Shown here piece after piece: positions 33,980-41,400 of a DNA stretch of 64,000 bases. Position numbers and translations under genes: made by a program. Under the pieces are notes generated by a model that saw only the letters and a program-made list of their open reading frames with translations, was not told the origin of the DNA and made no database searches. This stretch comes from Flagellimonas yonaguniensis (GTDB lineage Bacteria > Bacteroidota > Bacteroidia > Flavobacteriales > Flavobacteriaceae). Location: NCBI RefSeq assembly GCF_029193885.1, contig NZ_JARFVB010000007.1:62001-126000 (forward strand). The letters are read 5' to 3'. Position 1 is the first letter of the stretch; each line of letters starts with the position of its first letter.

Positions 33980-36900
33980 TTAAAAGGTTAGTCGGGTGCC
34001 CAAAGTCACCATCCGTAAGGAGGGTACCGCCAAAGGGTTCCTAGTTTCCGGATCCAACCCCAGATAATTGGTCCATGTGATCAAATTCTGTCCTCGAAGG
34101 AACAACAGACAGGAAAAACCTTGGTTTTGTTTTTCGGTCAACAGATAGGTTATGGAAACATTCTTAAGTCTTATAAAGGAAGCATCGGAAATTGAGGCAT
34201 CACTTCTACCAAAATTCTGAAAGGCTGCATTGGCCTCAGGTGTACCAGTGGAATACCGTTGAAAGGAAACATCGTCCCCAAGCTGTTGCCAACGCTGTAA
34301 AACGTTCCGAGGTTGATTGGCCATTTCTCCGGGCAGTGAACTTCGTGACCAAAGGTTCTCCCCCAATTGTTTTGTAAACTGAAACAACAGGTCCACCCCC
34401 AACCGTCCTATATTAACCTGATTGCTAAGACCTCCATAATATTTTGGGTTCAAGTCCAATAGCACACCCCTATCACCTGCTGAGGTCAAAAGCCCGTCCC
34501 CATTGAAATCCTCAAAGGAGTAGAGTCCCGTATCGGAATCCACCCCGTTCAACTGAAACCTCTGGGCTATGTTCAAAGGTTCCCCGATGACCAATTGGTT
34601 GGCATAGGTAGAACCTTCGAGGTTGGGAAAGGCAATCAAGCGGTTCTTAGGCAACGTAATATTGAACCCCGTATCCCATCGAAACTTATTGGTCCGTACA
34701 ATAATGGTATTCACAGTGAATTCCCAACCGGTATTCTCGACCTCGGCATCCAAGTTCCCATTTATGGAAGCAAACCCGGTCGTTGCCGGAAGCGGAATCC
34801 CAACCAGCTGGTTCGATGATCTATTTTTGTAATAGCTTCCATTAAAGACAATACGGTCGTTGAACAGCCCTAGATCCAAGGCAAACTCCAATTTCCGATT
34901 TTGTTCCCAACTGTAAAAAGGGTTGAACAGTCGAGTGGGATAAAGCCCACTGACACCTTGATATTGAAGACTACCAAAGGAATAAGTGTCGAGATATTGA
35001 TAATCGCCAATCTGATCGTTCCCAGAGGTACCATAAGTGGTCCTCAGCTTTCCAAAGCTCAAAAGGGAAACCCCTTTTAAAAAGTTCTCTTCCGAAAATA
35101 CCCATGCTGCTCCTATCGCCCCAAAACCGGCAAAGCGCCTATCCGGCCCAAACCGGCTGGATCCATCCCTTCGCCCTGATAAGTTCAAAAAATAACGTTC
35201 CTTAAACCCTAAGTTCACCCTTCCATAAATAGCATGGTATCGATATGTTTGATTTTCGTCAGAACCGGGATAGATGGAGGATGCCGCCGATAGGTTTTCA
35301 ATTAGTTTATTACTGGCAAATCCATAGGCATACTGTGACATGCGCTCGCTCTTCTGTTCTTGAAACGTAAGACCGGCCAAAGCACTCAACCTAAGATCCC
35401 CCAAATCCTTTTGAAAATCCAATTGAGGCTCCACAATCCAAGAATTCCTCTTACCATTGTTGAACAGCGCACTTGAATATTGGGGACCAGCCCCATATAC
35501 AGGATCATAAATGGTGGATGGCGTGGTATTTATCTCATACAAGTGGGATTCCGTATATCCAAGGTTGGCCTTCAAGGTCAACCCACCCCAAAGCTTGTAG
35601 GCCAAACTTAGGTTCCCTATCAAGGTAGAAGCCTTGGATCTATAGTCCCGTTCCAAGACAGACAAGGGATTTACCCATGTGGAATTTTCCCAGTTTAAAG
35701 ATCCGTCCCCATTGTACAGTTCTGGGGCGTTTGGAGCTAAATAATAGGATTGTAGTACCAAAAGTCCGTCCCCGGGCAAATCGTTATTGTTAGAGGTATA
35801 GGTGGAAGACAATTGCAATGTCAACCTATTATCCATGCTTCGATGGCCCACATTGGCCAAAACGGAAACTTTATCATTTTTATAGTCCCCGGGAAAAACA
35901 CTGGTCTGTTTGTGATAATTCCCACTGACCAAAAAATTGGTCCGACCATCTCCACCAGACACGGAGACCTGTACATTGTTGAGATAGGAGGTCCTTCCGA
36001 AGAGTTCCTTTTGCCAATTGGTTTCCCGTGTCTGGTCCCACGTACCGTTAACGTCATAGGAGGCCGAAGGATACTCTGTGATTCCATCATTGGCGTAGGC
36101 TTCCCTCCGCATCTCAAGATATTCTGCTGTTCCCATCAGATCAAGGTTACTACTTGTCCGGCCCAGCCCCGTCAACAGGCTCACTTCAACCTTGGTATCG
36201 GTATCTCCTCCTTTCTTGGTTGTGATCAATACTACACCATTTGCTCCACGTGACCCATATATGGCGGTAGCATCCGCATCCTTTAATATTTCGATACTTT
36301 CGATATCGGTGGGATTGATATTGTTCAAGGGACTGATGCCCTCACCAGGCAAGGCGACCGACGCCTGTATCTCTCCAAGACTGGCGGACGAATAGGGTAC
36401 CCCATCCACAATATATAGGGGTTCGTTGCCATCGGAACGGATACTATTTCGACCTCTGATTCTGATATTGAAATTGGAACCTGCCAGTCCGGAGGTTTGT
36501 ACAATCTCCACCCCTGCTGCCCTTCCCTGAAGACCTGCCAAGGGATTGGAAATTGGCTGTTTTTCGATGTCCACCGAAGTAACTTTGGCTATACTCCCGG
36601 TACGTTCCTTCTCTGAAACCGTGTAATATCCGGCGTTCAATACCACTTCCCCTAGTACCGTCACATCCTCTTCCAATTGTATGGATATCTCTCCCCTACC
36701 GGCAACGGGTATAGTAAGGGATTTAAAGCCCACCATGGAAAAGGCCAACTTATCATCAGGCCCGGCCTGAATACTATAAGAACCATCCATATCGGAAATG
36801 GTTCCCTTATTGGAGGAATCCACGACAACATTTACCCCGGCCAAAGGAAATCCGTCAGTATCTGTAATGATTCCAGAAATTGTTGCCTGCCAAGGGTATA

Positions 36901-37003
36901 AGCTATTGGCAGCTACAAGTTCTTGGCCGAGCCATGGAGACAAAAAGATATATAGGAGCAGGAACCATGATGTCCTGCAAAAGCATTGTGGTGATTTCTT
37001 CAT
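33980..37003 (-). CDS. SusC/RagA-family TonB-dependent transporter
   Basis: This is a 1007-residue outer-membrane transporter. A signal peptide is followed by a carboxypeptidase-regulatory-like domain (ATISGIITDTDGFPLAGVNV). The SusC plug region follows, with NPLAGLQGRAAGVEIVQTSG, IRIRGRNSIRSDG and EPLYIVDGVPY, and then a 22-strand type barrel ending in LGTRLTF. It is the first gene of a three-gene locus with SusD and a metalloprotease. The 760-base upstream region is the likely promoter region; no anti-sigma/ECF pair is adjacent. Confidence 0.92.
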   Translation of the reverse strand: MKKSPQCFCRTSWFLLLYIFLSPWLGQELVAANSLYPWQATISGIITDTDGFPLAGVNVVVDSSNKGTISDMDGSYSIQAGPDDKLAFSMVGFKSLTIPVAGRGEISIQLEEDVTVLGEVVLNAGYYTVSEKERTGSIAKVTSVDIEKQPISNPLAGLQGRAAGVEIVQTSGLAGSNFNIRIRGRNSIRSDGNEPLYIVDGVPYSSASLGEIQASVALPGEGISPLNNINPTDIESIEILKDADATAIYGSRGANGVVLITTKKGGDTDTKVEVSLLTGLGRTSSNLDLMGTAEYLEMRREAYANDGITEYPSASYDVNGTWDQTRETNWQKELFGRTSYLNNVQVSVSGGDGRTNFLVSGNYHKQTSVFPGDYKNDKVSVLANVGHRSMDNRLTLQLSSTYTSNNNDLPGDGLLVLQSYYLAPNAPELYNGDGSLNWENSTWVNPLSVLERDYRSKASTLIGNLSLAYKLWGGLTLKANLGYTESHLYEINTTPSTIYDPVYGAGPQYSSALFNNGKRNSWIVEPQLDFQKDLGDLRLSALAGLTFQEQKSERMSQYAYGFASNKLIENLSAASSIYPGSDENQTYRYHAIYGRVNLGFKERYFLNLSGRRDGSSRFGPDRRFAGFGAIGAAWVFSEENFLKGVSLLSFGKLRTTYGTSGNDQIGDYQYLDTYSFGSLQYQGVSGLYPTRLFNPFYSWEQNRKLEFALDLGLFNDRIVFNGSYYKNRSSNQLVGIPLPATTGFASINGNLDAEVENTGWEFTVNTIIVRTNKFRWDTGFNITLPKNRLIAFPNLEGSTYANQLVIGEPLNIAQRFQLNGVDSDTGLYSFEDFNGDGLLTSAGDRGVLLDLNPKYYGGLSNQVNIGRLGVDLLFQFTKQLGENLWSRSSLPGEMANQPRNVLQRWQQLGDDVSFQRYSTGTPEANAAFQNFGRSDASISDASFIRLKNVSITYLLTEKQNQGFSCLLFLRGQNLITWTNYLGLDPETRNPLAVPSLRMVTLGTRLTF

Positions 37004-37544
37004 AATGTTGAGTTCGTTTAATTAAAGCGTTAGTTATTCTTTCATTCCCTACAGTACAATCACTTGACTGTCCATAGGTTTTTATCCACACTGCCCAAAA
37101 AGTCATGACAAAGCCGTAACTTCCAAAAGGCATTAAGGTTTGGACATAGGCCACCCTGTCCAAGTAGCAAAAGCTCTTGGAAATAGGATTCCTAAATGGA
37201 AAAAGACTATGGAAATGTACTAAGGCCGGATGCCCAAAAAAGTGTAAACGTAAACAATGGGACAAAAGGATTTCGTTAACCGGAAAAATGTTGCAGCTAT
37301 CCCATAGTTATAGCCTTAGGGTTAGACAGGATTCTTGGGCTTTTTCTTAAAGAGAATCTCAAATAGGGTTAGGCCCGCTCCAGAATTGTAACCGACCGAT
37401 ACTAAATGATTTACTAAAAAAACAAGCCTTTTGTTTCCCATGACCCTTAGGTTGGGCGACACCCCGAAAGACCAAAAGAAATCAAACGCTAAGAAAAAGT
37501 TGGGCGTGAAACTCAACTTATCGGTTTGGGGTACTGGTATACCT
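37004..37544. other. Non-coding stretch upstream of the SusC gene
   Basis: About 540 bases between the leftward SusC gene and a palindromic element at 37545. It must contain the SusC promoter, but I cannot place a -33/-7 pair with confidence. Short open frames here (for example on the minus strand at 37322-37552) show no family resemblance. Confidence 0.35.
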
Positions 37545-37603
37545 TGCAACAATAAGAGAGCCCACGCCCGGGTCGTGAGCCATCTGCTTATTGTCTTGTT
37601 GCA
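37545..37603. repeat. Imperfect 59-bp palindrome at the edge of the AT-rich block
   Basis: TGCAACAATAAG (37545-37556) is matched inversely by CTTATTG-TCTTGTTGCA (37587-37603) with a five-base insertion. The centre holds a nested GC-rich palindrome around CACGCCCGGGTCGTG. The GC-rich core is unlike its AT-rich surroundings. It could be a hairpin end of a mobile element, a recombination site or a terminator. It marks the border between the SusC locus and the AT-rich modules. Confidence 0.45.
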
Positions 37604-37708
37604 TAAAAATTACCAGTTTTCAAACCAAGACTCTAAGCGAAAGCTTCAAATATGTTCTAAACGAAGAATCGCAAATTATGTATTTCTTGGGCAATATACC
37701 AAATTACC

Positions 37709-37736
37709 TTATTCGATACAAATTTGTATCGAATAA
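37709..37736. promoter_or_regulatory. Perfect 28-bp palindromic operator
   Basis: The arms are TTATTCGATACAAA and its exact inverse, without a spacer. It lies 28 bases upstream of the ATG of the XRE-family gene. The position and symmetry fit a dimer-binding site through which that regulator represses itself. Confidence 0.75.
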
Positions 37737-37764
37737 ATACTGCGTTTTTCTCAAATTTTACTAA

Positions 37765-38145
37765 ATGCGAAAGTACAGCAGTATAGAAATAGAATTAATT
37801 AATATTCAGATTGGGTGTTTATTAAGATTGGCCAGATTGAGAAAGGGTCTTTCTCAGCTTGATTTAGGACACCAAATAGATTCAAATTCAATGCTCGTTG
37901 GCAGAATTGAAAGAGGGAAAGGAAAATCCAGTTGGGAAAAAATTTTCATGCTAAGTAAGCAAATGGATACTAATTTTTGTGAACTTTTTGAATTAAGGAG
38001 TAAAGATGACCTATTATTAATTGTTGAGGAGGCTTTACAATACGAGAACAAACTAACCAAGGATAAAAGGGAATTCTACGATTCTCTTAAAAGAAAAATT
38101 GAAGAAACGTATAGTTCATTTAATCAAGAACAAAATTCAAATTAA
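37765..38145 (+). CDS. XRE-family transcriptional regulator
   Basis: The 126-residue protein has an HTH_3/XRE domain at about 15-75: LLRLARLRKGLSQLDLGHQI, then LVGRIERGKGKSSWEKIFML. The C-terminal part is a charged helix (EEALQYENKLTKDKREFYDS). A perfect 28-bp palindrome lies 28 bases upstream of its start, probably its operator. The next genes, a DUF4365 protein and its partner, start about 195 bases downstream and may be its targets, although the intergenic region carries its own leader sequence. Confidence 0.8.
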   Translation: MRKYSSIEIELINIQIGCLLRLARLRKGLSQLDLGHQIDSNSMLVGRIERGKGKSSWEKIFMLSKQMDTNFCELFELRSKDDLLLIVEEALQYENKLTKDKREFYDSLKRKIEETYSSFNQEQNSN

Positions 38146-38170
38146 CCACCTCGACTTTTCCTCGATATCC

Positions 38171-38240
38171 TTTTCTAGAAAATTCTTACATTTAGTCATT
38201 ACTCCCCCGAAAACTTTATTGAACGACAAGAAAGCTATGC
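38171..38240 (+). repeat. Leader repeat copy 1, upstream of DUF4365 gene
   Basis: About 70 bases starting TTTTCTAGAAAATTCTTACA align with 40145-40210 before the PIN gene, at roughly 80 percent identity by eye with small gaps. A second shared word follows in each case just before the gene (AAGTTGGCTGTAATTA at 38315-38330, AAGTTAGTTGTAATTA at 40283-40298). The repeated leaders suggest that the modules were inserted as units with their own upstream DNA. Confidence 0.5.
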
Positions 38241-38340
38241 TTAAATAGCATGGTGAAAATTGGGAATACCCCTCTTATTTGATAGTGTATACTTAATAAA
38301 ATGGGTAAATAAACAAGTTGGCTGTAATTAGAAAAAAGAT

Positions 38341-38865
38341 ATGACGGATAATGATATTATGGAAGAAATATCTAAAGGTTATTTAGAATTAATAGCCAGT
38401 AGAAATGGATATTTTAATTCCATACACCGTGATTATGGAACGGATTTAAGTATCAGAAAAGCAAAATTATGTCCTATTAGAAAAAGATATTTGACAACTG
38501 GAAAGGCAATTGACATACAGGTTAAAGCTGTTTCCGAAAAATATGTTCGTGACTACAGCGATAATTCTAAAACATTTGTAAAATATGACCTTGAAGTTAA
38601 GAATTATAATGATTTAATTGACCGAGCTAATGAAAATGGCTCGTTCATTCCTTTAATTTTAGCTGTATTTATAATGCCTGAATTTAAAAATGATTGGCTC
38701 AATGTTAAACCAGAAGAATTGATTTTAAAAAAATGTGCTTTTTGGTTTCAAATTCCTTCAGGTTCGTCACATTCTGTTAATAAATCTACAGTAACAATTG
38801 ATATTCCAAAAGCTAATCGCATAGCGATGGATTTTTATGACGTTCAATTTTCAGCACTAGACTAA
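38341..38865 (+). CDS. DUF4365 domain protein
   Basis: The 174-residue protein matches the DUF4365 layout: ISKGYLELIASRNGYFNSIH, then RDYGTDLSI with Asp36 and Asp40. AIDIQVKAVS follows, where Gln and Lys occupy the ExK-like position of PD-(D/E)XK nucleases, and then YDLEVKNYNDLIDRANENGS. This domain is often found in defence and mobile regions and is thought to be nuclease-like. Its stop codon overlaps the start of the next gene (TAATG), so the two products are probably made together. Confidence 0.7.
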   Translation: MTDNDIMEEISKGYLELIASRNGYFNSIHRDYGTDLSIRKAKLCPIRKRYLTTGKAIDIQVKAVSEKYVRDYSDNSKTFVKYDLEVKNYNDLIDRANENGSFIPLILAVFIMPEFKNDWLNVKPEELILKKCAFWFQIPSGSSHSVNKSTVTIDIPKANRIAMDFYDVQFSALD

Positions 38866-39956
38866 TGAGCAGATATAAAGAAATATTAATAAAAAATTAT
38901 TTTATCTCTAGAGGTTGGAATCTTAAACGAGAAGGAAATCTATTTGTTTATTTTTCACCACCTGAAAACATTGGTTTACCACAAGATTATTTGTTAGAAT
39001 TACCCAAAATGTCAGCAAATGAGAAAGGCTTTGATAATTATATAGAACGATTAATTGAAGATTTAATCTTTGCACTACCATCAGAATCAAATAAGGAAGA
39101 TTTAAAAATATTATTTAGTAAAGAGAATTCAATTTTAAAATATAAAATTTTTGATGCCGACTCTTCTGATGGTACAATTTCATTTCAGAAGCATATTGAT
39201 TCTTTAGATAACTTTAAAAAAGCTCTATCCCAAGCAGTAATATTTACAGCAACAAATAAGCCAATTTTTGGAGATGCCAAATATGAGGTGGAAAGCTACC
39301 TAAATCGTTGTCGAGCTTTACAAACAGAAAAAGGGAGTTATGTGACAAGGCTTGAAATACCCAATGATACAATCTATACTGCTTTCTCAAAAATTGAATC
39401 AGAAGATATAAATCATAAACTTTTTGACACACTGGAATATATAGAAGAAAATATATTCAACGCAAAAAGTAAAATGGATATTACAGAAAATTATCTTCAA
39501 GATATTTCACCTATTTTAAATTACGAATTGTTCAATTCTATAAAAAACATTTATACCAAATCACATATTAATAATTTAGAATATCAACTATCATCACACA
39601 ATCAAATAAGAAGAATAGAAACTGAACGAGTGCAAAAAAGCATCCCCTACTTTACTAAGTATTTAAGAGACGTTAAAAAACTTTTATTAGATGTAGTTCC
39701 TTTAGAAGCAATAGGATATATCAAAAAACTTTCATCATTAGCACCTTTACATTCAACAAGAAATGAAGTTACTATCGATGCAGAAATTTCCGGAAATACA
39801 GAAACAATAAAAATTATACTTCGAAGTGATGAATATATCGAAGCTATAGAAGCACATAAAAATGAATGGCCAATTCGCATAAAAGGAAAAGCTCAACAAA
39901 ACAAAACTATGCTGACTATTAAGGAAATTGAGGAATTTGCTATTATTAAAAAATAA
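38865..39956 (+). CDS. Unknown partner of the DUF4365 protein
   Basis: I do not recognise this 363-residue protein. The first 60 residues contain ISRGWNLKREGNLFVYFSPP and LPQDYLLELPK. A long helical middle (about 190-280) follows, with a C-terminal beta-rich segment (NEVTIDAEISGNTETIKIIL) ending ITIK-like. Base composition is very AT-rich like its neighbours. Its start overlaps the DUF4365 stop by one base, which argues for a two-component unit. No catalytic motif is visible. Confidence 0.55.
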   Translation: MSRYKEILIKNYFISRGWNLKREGNLFVYFSPPENIGLPQDYLLELPKMSANEKGFDNYIERLIEDLIFALPSESNKEDLKILFSKENSILKYKIFDADSSDGTISFQKHIDSLDNFKKALSQAVIFTATNKPIFGDAKYEVESYLNRCRALQTEKGSYVTRLEIPNDTIYTAFSKIESEDINHKLFDTLEYIEENIFNAKSKMDITENYLQDISPILNYELFNSIKNIYTKSHINNLEYQLSSHNQIRRIETERVQKSIPYFTKYLRDVKKLLLDVVPLEAIGYIKKLSSLAPLHSTRNEVTIDAEISGNTETIKIILRSDEYIEAIEAHKNEWPIRIKGKAQQNKTMLTIKEIEEFAIIKK

Positions 39957-40316
39957 CTGCCGCGAACACGGGTTAACCGTTCTCCCTTCGGCGGACAGGT
40001 AAACAAGCCCTTGAACATCTGAAAAATACATGTTTTAAGCACTTTTTAGGGGATTTTTGTTTTGAGCAAGTGTTCGTTTCTTAGATTTTTGGCACCAAAA
40101 TGTCTATGTTCTATCTACTGGGTCCAAATTTTACCGGTTACAGGTTTTCTGGAAATTTCTTACATTTAGAATTCTCCCCCAAGATTTATTGAATATCATG
40201 AAAGCAATGCATTGCATTCAATTGCAAAACCTAAGCATAACAGTCAATAATGGTGGCATATGACTTAGAAAGCTGGGGATATAAGTTAGTTGTAATTAAT
40301 TTGACCAACATTAATT
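39957..40316. other. Spacer with folded elements between cassette-like modules
   Basis: A 360-base gap. Its left end (39957-40010) is GC-rich with a GAAC ... GGTTAACC ... GTTC dyad. Its right half holds leader repeat copy 2 (40145-40210) and the word AAGTTAGTTGTAATTA just before the PIN gene. I find no gene in it. Confidence 0.4.
40145..40210 (+). repeat. Leader repeat copy 2, upstream of PIN gene
   Basis: This aligns with the leader at 38171-38240: TTTTCTGGAAATTTCTTACA here against TTTTCTAGAAAATTCTTACA there, then CTCCCCC, TTTATTGAA and GAAAGC-ATGC in the same order. The downstream genes are unrelated, so the upstream DNA is what is shared. Confidence 0.5.
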
Positions 40317-40742
40317 ATGAAATTGATATTTGACTCAAATGTTTTCGATGATTTGATAACTGAGAAATTGGATTTAAGAATTGTGAAAAATAAAAGTCAC
40401 GAAGTTTATATAACTCATATACAAGTTGACGAAATAAACGAATGCTACGACAAAGAAAAAAGAGCGCGACTTTTTAACTCAATGACAGAAGTTAGACCAG
40501 AAAAAATTACAACCGAATCTTTTATTATCGGAACATCAAGAATCGGTTCTGCTAAAATTGGTAACGGAAATTTATTTGAGCAATTGAGAATGGGAAACTA
40601 TAAAAAGACAAACGATGCGCTAATTGGAGAAACAGCAATAAAAAATAATCTGACTTTAATTACAAACGATAAAAAATTTAAAAATAAGGTAATCGAACTC
40701 GGAGGAAACGCATTGACTGTGGAAGAATTAATAAACGAATAA
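40317..40742 (+). CDS. PIN-domain nuclease, orphan toxin-like
   Basis: This compact 141-residue PIN protein starts MKLIFDSNVFDDL with Asp6-x-Asn8. It contains the mid-domain acidic block NYKKTNDALIGETAIKNNLT and the final LITNDKKFKNKVIELGGN. No antitoxin gene precedes or follows it, unlike VapBC pairs. It is preceded by leader repeat copy 2 and followed directly by a folded intergenic element, and lies in the AT-rich block. An RNA-cleaving role is inferred from the fold. Confidence 0.7.
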   Translation: MKLIFDSNVFDDLITEKLDLRIVKNKSHEVYITHIQVDEINECYDKEKRARLFNSMTEVRPEKITTESFIIGTSRIGSAKIGNGNLFEQLRMGNYKKTNDALIGETAIKNNLTLITNDKKFKNKVIELGGNALTVEELINE

Positions 40743-40834
40743 AAACTACTTACAGCTATAATTCATTACGGTCTTTCGGCTACGGCAAAAAGAATCCTGT
40801 GGATTTCTCCGTAACGAAACCATAGCCGTTATGC
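40743..40834. repeat. Folded intergenic element A (attC-like shape)
   Basis: The left arm (40752-40771, ACAGCTATAATTCATTACGG) pairs imperfectly with the right arm ending at 40830 (CCGTAACGAAACCATAGCCG), with one bulged base and G-T type mismatches. An inner hairpin forms from GAATCC and GGATTT. The right edge reads GCCGTTATGC. It starts directly behind the PIN stop codon and ends 35 bases before the next gene. The shape resembles integron attC sites, but no integron integrase is present in the window. Confidence 0.5.
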
Positions 40835-40869
40835 ATAAATTTGAGAGAACATTGAAAAAATAAGAAAAT

Positions 40870-41253
40870 ATGGCAATTTTTGGAGTAGGTGCATACTATG
40901 ACCACGATGTAAGTGAAGATTTTATTCGGCAAAATCTTGTTGGAGTTGGATGGAGTGATCAAGATGCACCTGAATTAAGAGAATATTTTACATCTTTAAA
41001 AGTTGGTGATATAGTTTATATAAAGGCTGCATTTGGAGGAAATGATATAACAGTAAAGGGAATTGGGATTATAACAGACCACTTTGTCATCCGAAATAAC
41101 GGACTTGTATCCACGGGTAGAAATGTAAAATGGCTTTCCACAGAAAGATTTGTAATTCCCAGACCTAATGAAAAGAATAATGTCAGGTCAAATACAGTAT
41201 ATGAAGAGTTTCATCCTGTTGTTTTAAACGAAATCATTTCAAAAATAAATTGA
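40870..41253 (+). CDS. EVE/PUA-like small protein
   Basis: The 127-residue protein starts MAIFGVGAYYDHDVSEDFIR and contains VGWSDQDAPELREYFTSLKV, GDIVYIKAAFGG, and TVKGIGIITDHFV. This is the layout of EVE/PUA-like domains: an N-terminal GVG strand, a G-D-x-V-Y/W-I strand, and a G-x-G-x-I/V strand. Such domains bind modified bases in DNA or RNA and often sit in defence proteins. It stands between two folded intergenic elements, which makes it look like a single-gene cassette. Confidence 0.5.
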   Translation: MAIFGVGAYYDHDVSEDFIRQNLVGVGWSDQDAPELREYFTSLKVGDIVYIKAAFGGNDITVKGIGIITDHFVIRNNGLVSTGRNVKWLSTERFVIPRPNEKNNVRSNTVYEEFHPVVLNEIISKIN

Positions 41254-41282
41254 AAAGTATGGAACTAAAAACATTCATAATT

Positions 41283-41365
41283 TAAGTTGGCTATAAGTGA
41301 TTGCTTGTTCTCACTTACTTCTGAAAATCCTCGCGGATTTTCAGTTTGGTGTGTACTTGCAAATT
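41283..41365. repeat. Folded intergenic element B with perfect 10-bp hairpin
   Basis: CTGAAAATCC (41321-41330), loop TCGC, GGATTTTCAG (41335-41344) form a perfect hairpin. Outer arms around TTGCTTGTTCTCAC and GTGTGTACTTGCAA pair loosely. The element opens with AAGTTGGCTATAAG, the same word that ends the leaders at 38315 and 40283. It separates the EVE/PUA-like gene from the GHKL ATPase gene. A terminator role is possible but no T run follows the hairpin directly. Confidence 0.5.
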
Positions 41366-41400
41366 AAAATACTAAGCCTTTCAACTATTAACTTTCAGGT

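Noticed and set aside
37322..37552. A 76-residue minus-strand open frame upstream of the SusC gene.
   Set aside because: No start context or domain, and it runs into the palindrome at 37545; it looks like non-coding read-through.
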